From positions 1-5,508 of the forward strand of contig JAUWWO010000044.1 in assembly GCA_030616825.1 (NCBI GenBank): a DNA stretch of 5,508 bases. The letters run 5' to 3'. The DNA comes from Candidatus Margulisiibacteriota bacterium (GTDB lineage Bacteria; Margulisbacteria; WOR-1; JAUWWO01). A program made the translations under genes and the position numbers. Numbering within the stretch: position 1 is the first letter of the stretch; every line of letters starts with the position of its first letter. The notes under the pieces are model-generated. The model was not told where the DNA came from and did no database searches. It worked only from the letters and a program-made list of their open reading frames with translations. Shown here piece by piece: positions 1-5,508 of this stretch.

Positions 1-10
1 AATAATTTAA

Positions 11-19
11 AAAAGGAGA
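11..19 (+). promoter_or_regulatory. Ribosome binding site of the arginine decarboxylase gene
   Basis: AAAAGGAGA with its GGAG core at 15-18, nine bases before the ATG at 28. This supports ATG 28 rather than the second in-frame ATG at 37, which would leave an 18-base gap. The promoter, if the gene has its own, lies before the window. Confidence 0.8.
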
Positions 20-27
20 TTTCTAGG

Positions 28-603
28 ATGTTGGATATGACTCCAAAAAAGATTTTTTTAACAAAAGGAGTTGGCAGGCATCGGGAGAGATTGGTTAGTT
101 TTGAGATGGCTCTTCGTGATGCAGGAATACATGCGGTAAATTATGTGCAGGTTAGTTCGATCGTTCCGCCCAATTGTAAAATGGTATCCAGAGATGATGG
201 TCTCAAGCTTATTAAACCAGGGGGAATAACATTTATCGTCATGAGCAGGGACGAGACAGATGAGTCACATCGACTGGTTGCTGCATCAATCGGAGTAGCG
301 CTTCCTTCTGATAAGGATGCCTACGGTTACTTGAGCGAGCACCATACATTTGGTGCCACAGATGAAGAATGTGGAGACTATTCGGAAGATATTGCTGCTC
401 AGATGCTTGCCACAATTCAAGGTGTTCCTTTTGATGAAAACACAAGTTGGGACGAAAGACAGGAAGTTTGGAAGCTTTCGGATAAAATAGTAAAGACCCA
501 CAACGTAACTCAAAGTGCAATTGGCCAGAGAGGTTTGTGGACAACAGTGCTTGCGGCCGCTGTTCTCGTATTGAACAGAGAGGAAGAAAAATCCAGTCAG
601 TGA
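28..603 (+). CDS. Pyruvoyl-dependent arginine decarboxylase (PvlArgDC)
   Basis: Converts L-arginine to agmatine and CO2, the first step of agmatine-based polyamine synthesis or, in chlamydiae, part of arginine-dependent acid handling. The 191-residue product shows the family pattern throughout: FLTKGVGRH near residues 10-18, LVSFEMALRDAGI at 22-34, VSSIVPP at 42-48, GYLSEHH at 100-106, and a C-terminal NVTQSAIGQRGLWTTV block at 159-174. Members of this family cut themselves between two serines, here Ser43 and Ser44 (codons at 154-159). This gives a small beta chain and an alpha chain whose Ser44 becomes the pyruvoyl cofactor. Asn38 and Glu104 fall where the Methanocaldococcus enzyme has its active-site Asn47 and Glu109 (aligned from memory). 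The length is nearer the chlamydial enzyme (about 195) than the archaeal one (about 165). No arginine/agmatine antiporter, agmatinase or spermidine synthase follows, so the physiological role is open. Confidence 0.93.
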   Translation: MLDMTPKKIFLTKGVGRHRERLVSFEMALRDAGIHAVNYVQVSSIVPPNCKMVSRDDGLKLIKPGGITFIVMSRDETDESHRLVAASIGVALPSDKDAYGYLSEHHTFGATDEECGDYSEDIAAQMLATIQGVPFDENTSWDERQEVWKLSDKIVKTHNVTQSAIGQRGLWTTVLAAAVLVLNREEEKSSQ

Positions 604-608
604 TGTAA

Positions 609-635
609 TTGCCCGGATTGAAGAGATGGTATAAT
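609..635 (+). promoter_or_regulatory. Possible extended -10 promoter for the ZIP transporter gene
   Basis: TGGTATAAT at 627-635 is a consensus TATAAT with an upstream TGn (extended -10). A weak TTGCCC lies at 609-614 with a short 15-base spacer. Transcription would start near 642, giving a leader of about 40 bases before ATG 682. The box lies in the 78-base gap after the decarboxylase stop, so the transporter could be transcribed independently. This is inferred from sequence alone, and chance TATAAT boxes are common in AT-rich DNA. Confidence 0.35.
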
Positions 636-666
636 CGAATCCGACCTGCTGCAGAAAACAAACCCC

Positions 667-672
667 GAGGAG
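667..672 (+). promoter_or_regulatory. Ribosome binding site that fixes the ZIP start
   Basis: GAGGAG ends nine bases before the ATG at 682. It directly abuts the in-frame TTG at 673, which therefore cannot be served by it. This decides the start as ATG 682 and removes three residues from the longest reading frame. Confidence 0.75.
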
Positions 673-681
673 TTGGTTTAT

Positions 682-1431
682 ATGGTTCAAGCCTGGATTT
701 ATTCGCTGATCTCTGTATTCGTGATAAGCTTGATTTCCCTGGTTGGGATTTTCTTTATTTCGATTAAGCAAGACATCTTGAAAAAGATGCTCCTGTTTTT
801 GGTTAGTTTTTCAGCTGGGGCGCTTCTGGGTGGAGCGTTTATTCATCTCCTGCCAGAGGCGGTTGGGGAGTCAGGGTTTACTTTGGTCTTTTCTCTGTAT
901 ATTCTTTCAGGGATTGTAGTGTTTTTTGTTTTGGAAAAGCTCATTTGCTGGAGGCACTGCCACATTCCCACATCCGACGATCACCCACATCCCGTTGCTT
1001 TTATGAATTTAATTGGCGACGGGTTTCACAATTTCATTGATGGTATGATAGTTGCGGGAAGCTTTCTCGTGAGTGTTCCACTGGGCATTGCAACATCGAT
1101 TGCAGTGATTGCCCATGAAGTTCCCCAGGAAATTGGAGATTATGGGGTTTTGGTATATGGTGGTTTTAACAGAGTAAAGGCATTAGGTATGAATTTTTTG
1201 GCTTCTGCAAGTGCGTTCCTGGGTGCGATTTTAATCTTGAGTCTTAGCTTGAGGGTTGGGACTGTAACAGCATTTCTTATCCCGTTTACTGCTGGTGGTT
1301 TTATCTACATTGCAGGCTCAGATTTGATCCCGGAGTTAAAAAAAGACATAAACCCCCTCAACTCTATATTGCAGCTCATATTTTTGCTCCTTGGGATTTT
1401 TGTGATGGTCGCTATAGTTTTATTTGAGTAA
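682..1431 (+). CDS. ZIP family divalent metal (zinc-type) transporter
   Basis: Inner-membrane importer of Zn2+ or a similar divalent cation; the exact metal cannot be read from the sequence. The 249-residue product has about eight hydrophobic helices, roughly at 5-27, 36-57, 66-86, 107-129, 133-159, 168-190, 195-213 and 227-248. The two family signatures are both intact. Helix 4 carries HNFIDG (His116, Asn117, Asp120), and helix 5 carries HEVPQEIGDYGVL (His145, Glu146, Glu150, Asp153). HLLPEA at 55-60 in helix 2 and GSDLIPEL at 212-219 in helix 7 are also typical. The loop between helices 3 and 4 is rich in metal ligands (Cys89, His92, Cys93, His94, His101, His103), as in many ZIP proteins. 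The length is normal for bacterial members (about 250). It lies 78 bases after the decarboxylase gene on the same strand. No metal-regulator operator was recognised upstream. Confidence 0.9.
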   Translation: MVQAWIYSLISVFVISLISLVGIFFISIKQDILKKMLLFLVSFSAGALLGGAFIHLLPEAVGESGFTLVFSLYILSGIVVFFVLEKLICWRHCHIPTSDDHPHPVAFMNLIGDGFHNFIDGMIVAGSFLVSVPLGIATSIAVIAHEVPQEIGDYGVLVYGGFNRVKALGMNFLASASAFLGAILILSLSLRVGTVTAFLIPFTAGGFIYIAGSDLIPELKKDINPLNSILQLIFLLLGIFVMVAIVLFE

Positions 1432-1472
1432 AGTAGCTAATCTGGAATTCCTCTTTTTTTCTTCTAAAAAAT

Positions 1473-3923
1473 ATGAAATTTCGCTCTTATTTTAACGATA
1501 TAATATCGGTGATATGTGTGAGCCCAAAAGCAACAAATAGCTTGCGTTTATTTGCAGGCCCTAAGATTAAGCATCAGCCACGATGTATTCAGGATTTTGC
1601 CCAAAGTCTTGGTGTTCATAAAGTGCAGGTACAACAAATCTATGATTTGGTATTGCGCTTGCCTGCCAATCGTATGCGCACAAAAGATGTTTTTTCTTTT
1701 ATTACCGAAAAGATAAACAAAGGAAAGAACATTCATGAAAAATCAGAAATTGCAGGAAAGATTGTTGATGGGTTAAAGCTTTCTTTTGAATTTTTAGAGA
1801 ACCTTTTCGGTAAAGAAGAATATGTGGAACTGGACTTTTGGGATCATGCAAAATGGGTGAAGTTTAACCCTCTTTTTGAAGATCCGCAACACGCTTTTGT
1901 TAAACTCCTTGATGTTGCATTTATTCTGCAAAGCGCCAAGTTTAAGATTATTATGTCTAAAATAATTTCAAAAATTTTAGAACGGACAAATAAGGCTGCA
2001 GAATCCTTGCATACACATCCCTCTTCTGAAAGGAGAGAAGGAAGGCGTCATCGGGAGATAGGCATTCTTACTGTTTTTGCGATAGAAAAAATACGTTCTG
2101 TTCTCAACTCAAAAAAAATTAATGAAAATAAAGTAATAAACGAAGTCAAAATGATAGACGAACTCAACCTTCTCTACAATTTACCTCTGGCAGCAGAGTA
2201 TCATATCAAACTAATTATGAGTACAGAAAGATACGATGCTCCAATATGGTGGCACCCACTGGTGCGGCGTGAATTATGGGAAGTTTCTTTAGCATTTGTG
2301 CAATTTCTTAAATCAGCAGAGATTACTGATAATAAAAAAAAAGAAGACTTGGCCAGAAAATTGCGCAAACACTTGAGGAAAATAAGCAAAATAAGACCAA
2401 AGGGCGAATTTTTTATTGGAGGGCTTGAGGATTTACCTGTAATGCTCAACTTGTTTGCCCAAGACATATCCTATGTAGAACTTGAGAAATTCGATGCCGA
2501 GCTTAGAACGCATGAAAACTATACAAAAGAAGCTTTTGGCACTAAAGCTTTTAAAGCAGCATCTGAGGGTGAGCGGATTGCAATAGTTATGCGTGCTGCT
2601 CTTGATGAACAAGCTGCTCAGGATTTTCTTCCTCAAGAGACAATTATGCAGAGGTTTTCAGCTGTGCTTTTAGATAAAGGTGGTATGCCTGTAGAAAAAG
2701 AAGGCAAATCACTCATTGATGGGGCTTTTGTGACTATGGCAACTTCGGCTTTATCTGGCGATGTTCCCTTAAGATGGAAAAGAAACTGGGATAGGTTTAT
2801 CCGATGGAGGAGTCAATGGAATGAAGCCCTTAATAGAGTTCAACAAAGAATGCTGGAACGCGCTAGTGAGAAAGTTAGTTTTTTACCTGCTTCGGGTACT
2901 GTAGAAGAACGGATATTTCAGGCAATTATATCTCATCACCTTCTTATCCCGGAGGAAATAGAAAAGAAACAAAGAGGAGAGGTGAGAAGGGAAATTTCTA
3001 TTCCTATTTTTAGAACAGATCGGGGAGATGCTATATTGTTTTATGATTCGATCTTTGCCCTCAATAATTACAGTGCTTATGTAATGATTAAATTAATGGA
3101 ACTTCAGCATACAAGTGAGCATGACAAGAGACAAACCAGGGGTTTAAACAAACAAATCAGGGATGCAATTGGCAATACAATTGAGATTATAGAAGCGCTG
3201 AGGAGGGCCTTAATAAGTCTTGATGTAGGAGGTAATGCGTTAAACATCCACAGAGATGCGCTTTATTACCATATTAATGGGTTTCTGAGCAATTTACACG
3301 AACTAGTTGATCCAGCTAAAGCGGGTGTAGAAATTGAGTTTTGCAGAGAAACTTTTAATTATATGGCTCTTTTAGATGCAGGGCTTGGGGCATATGAGAA
3401 ACTCCTCAAGGATATGGATGCTGAAACCCTTCTCTTCTACTACAAGAGACTCAAGCTCATGGAGTTATATGAAGATTTTTCCACAATAGGAATTGAAAAG
3501 GATTTACATAGAATCCCTCGAGGTAGTTTCCCGGTTGCCTTTATTGATGTGAGAAATGAATCAGTTCCAGCACATCTTAGGACAATTATTGTTGGCCGGC
3601 CAGCTGCTCATGGGCTTGCGCTTAATACTGTTAAAGAGATGCTTGAATTCATGCGGGAAGTTGAAGATACCCATGGAGTGCCTGTTGATGAAAAAGAACT
3701 TGATAATACAGCAGGCTATCGAGGCTGGATTGCAAGAGTTGGGGATGAATTAACGGCTTTTGTATGTGATAATCCTCCAAAAGAAAAATTCAAAAGTATA
3801 AAGCAGAAACTCCTCCGATTGGGCTTTAAAGAAAAAAATATTATTGCAATAAAAGGAGGAAACCCCTCAGAAGAACAGCTTGGAATATCCTTGCAAAGAA
3901 CTTCCAAAAAAGCTGAAAAATAG
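1473..3923 (+). CDS. Large uncharacterised helix-rich protein, 816 residues
   Basis: I do not recognise this protein and assign no function. It is a long uninterrupted frame with protein-like composition, rich in Lys, Glu, Arg, Leu and Ile. There is no signal peptide and no clear membrane helix, so it is probably cytoplasmic. Residues 38-61 resemble a helix-turn-helix (IQDFAQSLGVHKVQVQQIYDL), but this is a weak call. Residues 90-670 look mostly alpha-helical, with basic stretches at 186-195 and 288-309. The last part, from about 684 to 816, looks more like a small alpha/beta domain, with beta-like VAFIDVRN, RTIIVGRPAAHG and IIAIKGGNPSEEQ segments. Only four cysteines are present (15, 38, 624, 765), arguing against a metal cluster. 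The start is uncertain: no Shine-Dalgarno sequence precedes ATG 1473, only a pyrimidine-rich tract. The 41-base gap after the ZIP gene has no terminator, so read-through from upstream is possible. The gene faces the dehydrogenase gene tail to tail. Confidence 0.85.
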   Translation: MKFRSYFNDIISVICVSPKATNSLRLFAGPKIKHQPRCIQDFAQSLGVHKVQVQQIYDLVLRLPANRMRTKDVFSFITEKINKGKNIHEKSEIAGKIVDGLKLSFEFLENLFGKEEYVELDFWDHAKWVKFNPLFEDPQHAFVKLLDVAFILQSAKFKIIMSKIISKILERTNKAAESLHTHPSSERREGRRHREIGILTVFAIEKIRSVLNSKKINENKVINEVKMIDELNLLYNLPLAAEYHIKLIMSTERYDAPIWWHPLVRRELWEVSLAFVQFLKSAEITDNKKKEDLARKLRKHLRKISKIRPKGEFFIGGLEDLPVMLNLFAQDISYVELEKFDAELRTHENYTKEAFGTKAFKAASEGERIAIVMRAALDEQAAQDFLPQETIMQRFSAVLLDKGGMPVEKEGKSLIDGAFVTMATSALSGDVPLRWKRNWDRFIRWRSQWNEALNRVQQRMLERASEKVSFLPASGTVEERIFQAIISHHLLIPEEIEKKQRGEVRREISIPIFRTDRGDAILFYDSIFALNNYSAYVMIKLMELQHTSEHDKRQTRGLNKQIRDAIGNTIEIIEALRRALISLDVGGNALNIHRDALYYHINGFLSNLHELVDPAKAGVEIEFCRETFNYMALLDAGLGAYEKLLKDMDAETLLFYYKRLKLMELYEDFSTIGIEKDLHRIPRGSFPVAFIDVRNESVPAHLRTIIVGRPAAHGLALNTVKEMLEFMREVEDTHGVPVDEKELDNTAGYRGWIARVGDELTAFVCDNPPKEKFKSIKQKLLRLGFKEKNIIAIKGGNPSEEQLGISLQRTSKKAEK

Positions 3924-3949
3924 TTAAGCTGGTTGTCGCAGGAGAGATT

Positions 3950-4888
3950 TTATTTAGGTTCGATCGCTACTTGTTTGATATAACTCGGGAGGTTGTTGAC
4001 CCCGGAATTAGCGATCTCCTTTATTATTGGAGCGATCTGGATGCTGTACCGATTTGTGATGTAATCGGGCTCAAGCCCCGGCCATCCCCAGCAGGAAGTA
4101 TGATAGATTCCATCCACCACATAGTAAAGATCATCAAGTGTGGTGGGACGCATTGTTTCAACCGGAGCGTGATTAACGGGATTTGAGACAAGATCGACGA
4201 TAACAGAGCCCTTTTTAAGCAGCTTTAACATTTTGCGGGTCACAAATGCGGGTTCTTTTTCGACCTCTGGTCGGAAGGGGCGATTGACCGCATCCACCAG
4301 GATATCCGTTCCCCTGATATGTTTTTCCATCTCTCCAAAATGTGATCTATTTAAAATTTCTATCCTGGCAAACTTGCGAGCCGCGCAGCGAATTGCGCCA
4401 AATGAGAGGTTTCCATAACCCATGATCTTTACATTGCACGTTGCGGGATCTTTCCCCCAGAGTTTAAATGCAAATTCCATGCCTATCCGACCGGAATCGA
4501 ATAGGGCTTCGACCTTACGACCTCCAAGAGGGTCTTTTATGTTTTCGATCGGGATAGCTATTAATCCTTGTTTTTTGATATTGGCTTTTAACTCTGCACT
4601 GCAGCGAAGATGCATCATGCTCATAATTATGCTGCCTGGCTGCATTAGACTAAGTTCTTCTTTATTGGGCTCTTTAATGCGTACTACTAACTCGCAGCCG
4701 TAAACTTCTTTTTGAGAGCCAATTTTAGCGCCAATTTTTTCATATTCGGAATCTGGGAAGCCAACTCCCAAACCGGCTCCTTTTTCCACGATGACCTCGT
4801 GGGAGGAGGCGATATCATTGAGCTCGGATGGTCTAAGGATCACCCGTTTTTCTAAAGCCCTGTTTTCTGCTGCTATGCCTATTTTCAT
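3950..4888 (-). CDS. Alanine dehydrogenase / PNT family oxidoreductase, short form
   Basis: NAD(P)-dependent oxidoreductase of the alanine dehydrogenase and transhydrogenase superfamily. The N-terminus MKIGIAAENRALEKRV and the KGAGLGVGF, RIKEP and MMHL motifs match the family. They place the substrate residues at Arg15, Lys72 and His93. A Rossmann nucleotide site is seen at GYGNLSFGA (157-165). SVIVDLVSNP with Asp232 and VETMRPTTLDDLYYVVDGIYH (243-263) match the alanine dehydrogenase C-terminal core. The product is 312 residues, about 60 shorter than typical alanine dehydrogenase (about 370). The glycine-rich stretch before the Rossmann fold and part of the fold's second half are missing. N5-carboxyethylornithine synthase, an opine-forming relative, has this shorter size, so alanine dehydrogenase is not assured. 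The start ATG is supported by a GGAGG site. The stop lies 26 bases from the end of the convergent orphan gene, with no visible terminator between them. Confidence 0.85.
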   Translation of the reverse strand: MKIGIAAENRALEKRVILRPSELNDIASSHEVIVEKGAGLGVGFPDSEYEKIGAKIGSQKEVYGCELVVRIKEPNKEELSLMQPGSIIMSMMHLRCSAELKANIKKQGLIAIPIENIKDPLGGRKVEALFDSGRIGMEFAFKLWGKDPATCNVKIMGYGNLSFGAIRCAARKFARIEILNRSHFGEMEKHIRGTDILVDAVNRPFRPEVEKEPAFVTRKMLKLLKKGSVIVDLVSNPVNHAPVETMRPTTLDDLYYVVDGIYHTSCWGWPGLEPDYITNRYSIQIAPIIKEIANSGVNNLPSYIKQVAIEPK

Positions 4889-4896
4889 TTATTATA

Positions 4897-4904
4897 TTTC
4901 CTCC
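4897..4904 (-). promoter_or_regulatory. Ribosome binding site of the dehydrogenase gene
   Basis: On the minus strand this reads GGAGGAAA, with the GGAGG core at 4904-4900, eleven bases before the ATG whose first base is 4888. This is a strong match to the 16S rRNA tail and confirms the start codon. Confidence 0.75.
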
Positions 4905-4914
4905 AAATACACAA

Positions 4915-4938
4915 AATGAGCCTTTAAAGAAGCTCATT
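4915..4938. repeat. Inverted repeat upstream of the dehydrogenase gene
   Basis: AATGAGC at 4915-4921 and GCTCATT at 4932-4938 are perfect 7-base arms separated by 10 bases; the spacer itself contains the palindrome CTTTAAAG. The dyad sits 26 to 50 bases before the dehydrogenase start and just upstream of its ribosome binding site. It could be a repressor operator or a leader hairpin. No run of T follows on either strand, so it is not a standard terminator. Confidence 0.4.
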
Positions 4939-4941
4939 AGA

Positions 4942-5085
4942 TTGGGGAAGAATCAATTGAAGCGTGGATTTGTACGAAACGTTCTTATAATCTTACCAAA
5001 TCCGATTTATGAGCGCAAGGAGAATTTTGGGAAGTTAACCCTGGAAAGAACCTTCTCTTTTTATTTATTTGAATCTATTATATAA
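4942..5085 (+). other. Short open frame of doubtful status in the divergent gap
   Basis: From TTG 4942 a frame stays open for 47 codons to TAA at 5083-5085. The frame is also open upstream into the antisense of the dehydrogenase gene. The peptide looks fairly protein-like (for example QLKRGFVRNVLIILPNPIYE). It has no ATG and no Shine-Dalgarno sequence, and I do not recognise it. It may be a decayed gene end, a small gene with an unusual start, or chance. Confidence 0.12.
4966..5003. repeat. Second inverted repeat in the divergent region
   Basis: GGATTTG at 4966-4972 and CAAATCC at 4997-5003 are perfect 7-base arms with 24 bases between. The left half of the spacer includes the small ACG-AAA-CGT hairpin at 4974-4982. 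It may be a binding site or RNA fold in a control region shared by the dehydrogenase and tolC-like genes. Arms of this length can also arise by chance in a region of this size. Confidence 0.25.
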
Positions 5086-5122
5086 TGTAAGTCGTTGGCT
5101 ATTTCTTTCAATGACCGTCCAG

Positions 5123-5128
5123 TATAAT
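5123..5128 (+). promoter_or_regulatory. Possible -10 box for the tolC-like gene
   Basis: A consensus TATAAT lies 36 bases before the GTG at 5165, a sensible distance for a short leader. No good -35 box lies 16 to 18 bases upstream (the bases there are near TATTTC), so the call rests on the -10 alone. Confidence 0.25.
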
Positions 5129-5151
5129 TTGAATTTTTATGTAATCTTTCC

Positions 5152-5157
5152 GGGGTG
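5152..5157 (+). promoter_or_regulatory. Ribosome binding site fixing the GTG start of the tolC-like gene
   Basis: GGGGTG ends seven bases before GTG 5165 and pairs with CACCUC in the 16S rRNA tail with one G-U wobble. It favours GTG 5165 over the in-frame ATG at 5111, which has no such site. Confidence 0.6.
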
Positions 5158-5164
5158 TTTTATC

Positions 5165-5508
5165 GTGCCTAAAAAAATCTTATTATTTTTGATTATTGTA
5201 ACTTTTTTTCTTCATTCGGCATGTTTTGCCGCCAAATGGTCAGACGTTATTTCTGTTGTCGAAGAGAACAGTAACGAATTAATAAGCGCTAAAAAGCAGA
5301 TGGAATCATCGGAGTGGACTTACAGGCGGGCTTATTCCAGCTTTCTGCCGCAGATCTCGGCAAATGCGTCCATGACAGAAAAGCTTTCTGTTTCGGGCAC
5401 TTCTCCTGCCGGGTCAAAGACATATTCTTACGGTTTGAACGCAACACAGTATTTATTTAAAGGAATGGATAATATTTATAGTCTCCAGTCAGCATACGCG
5501 GATTACGA
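5165..5508 (+). CDS. TolC-family outer membrane efflux protein, N-terminal part
   Basis: The first 114 residues of an outer-membrane channel of the TolC type, which works with an inner-membrane pump and a periplasmic adaptor to export substrates or type I secreted proteins. The 3' end is cut by the window edge (members are usually 400-500 residues). Residues 1-22 form a signal peptide: PKK, a hydrophobic core (ILLFLIIVTFFL) and likely cleavage after CFA. Cys20 is not in a good lipobox because His17 is at -3. The mature start has the family's first helix (WSDVISVVEENSNELISAKKQ), the AYSSFLPQISANAS motif at 56-69 that leads into the first beta strand, and SYGLNATQYLFKGM at 88-101, typical of the second strand. 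The start is GTG 5165; ATG 5111 in frame would add 18 residues ahead of the signal peptide. It is divergent from the dehydrogenase gene. Confidence 0.85.
   Translation, partial: MPKKILLFLIIVTFFLHSACFAAKWSDVISVVEENSNELISAKKQMESSEWTYRRAYSSFLPQISANASMTEKLSVSGTSPAGSKTYSYGLNATQYLFKGMDNIYSLQSAYADY

Noticed and set aside
673..681. TTG 673 as the start of the ZIP gene
   Set aside because: The GAGGAG site touches it directly; the ATG at 682 has correct spacing.
239..771. Two overlapping minus-strand open frames of 140 and 161 codons opposite the decarboxylase and the start of the ZIP gene
   Set aside because: They are antisense to a gene with unmistakable family motifs, have no ribosome binding sites, and encode low-plausibility peptides.
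1444..1460. GGAATTCC followed by a run of T as a terminator after the ZIP gene
   Set aside because: The palindrome has no room for a loop and cannot form a stable stem; only the T-run is terminator-like.
1499..1504. TATAAT box inside the beginning of the orphan gene
   Set aside because: No -35 partner and no better downstream start with a ribosome binding site; likely chance in AT-rich coding sequence.
3851..3860. AAAAGGAGGA, a strong Shine-Dalgarno-like sequence near the 3' end of the orphan
   Set aside because: No start codon follows at a workable distance; it encodes Lys-Gly-Gly in the main frame.
3971..4703. Plus-strand open frames of 61 to 93 codons opposite the dehydrogenase
   Set aside because: Shadows of a minus-strand gene with clear catalytic motifs and its own ribosome binding site.
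5031..5070. GAAGTT...AACCTTC stem followed by T-rich sequence as a plus-strand terminator
   Set aside because: The stem is short and bulged with a 12-base loop, the T-run is broken, and no upstream plus-strand gene needs it.
5077..5086. ATTATATAAT as a promoter -10 on either strand
   Set aside because: It is palindromic, so TATAAT appears on both strands by symmetry, and neither strand has a -35 box at usable spacing.
5111..5164. ATG 5111 as the start of the tolC-like gene
   Set aside because: It has no ribosome binding site and would put 18 extra residues before a well-formed signal peptide; GTG 5165 has a GGGGTG site.

Overview
The window is AT-rich bacterial DNA with four complete protein genes and the first third or so of a fifth. 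A TolC-type outer-membrane protein with a signal peptide points to a Gram-negative (diderm) bacterium. The mix of an archaeal/chlamydial-type pyruvoyl arginine decarboxylase, a short alanine-dehydrogenase-like enzyme and a large orphan protein would fit a poorly characterised candidate phylum (Omnitrophota-like, for example). That placement is a guess, because no rRNA or other phylogenetic marker is present.

Layout. 28-603 (+) is a pyruvoyl-dependent arginine decarboxylase with a clear self-cleavage Ser-Ser pair. 682-1431 (+) is a ZIP-family divalent metal transporter with its own Shine-Dalgarno sequence and a possible extended -10 promoter in the 78-base gap. 1473-3923 (+) is an 816-residue soluble, helix-rich protein that I do not recognise and that has no visible ribosome binding site. 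3950-4888 (-) is a 312-residue member of the alanine dehydrogenase / transhydrogenase family, convergent with the orphan across 26 bases. 5165-5508 (+) is the 5' part of a TolC-family efflux protein that runs off the window.

The 276-base divergent region 4889-5164 holds the ribosome binding site of the dehydrogenase, two inverted repeats, a short open frame of doubtful meaning, a -10-like box and the ribosome binding site of the tolC-like gene. No rRNA, tRNA, CRISPR array, insertion sequence or convincing Rho-independent terminator was seen.

The genes do not form an obvious single pathway. The first three share a strand and could be partly co-transcribed, but arginine decarboxylation, metal uptake and the orphan have no evident link. 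The reductase and the TolC-like gene are divergently arranged and could share a control region. The points most worth a second look are the orphan protein and the unusual size of the alanine-dehydrogenase-like enzyme, which matches opine-forming relatives (N5-carboxyethylornithine synthase) better than true alanine dehydrogenase.
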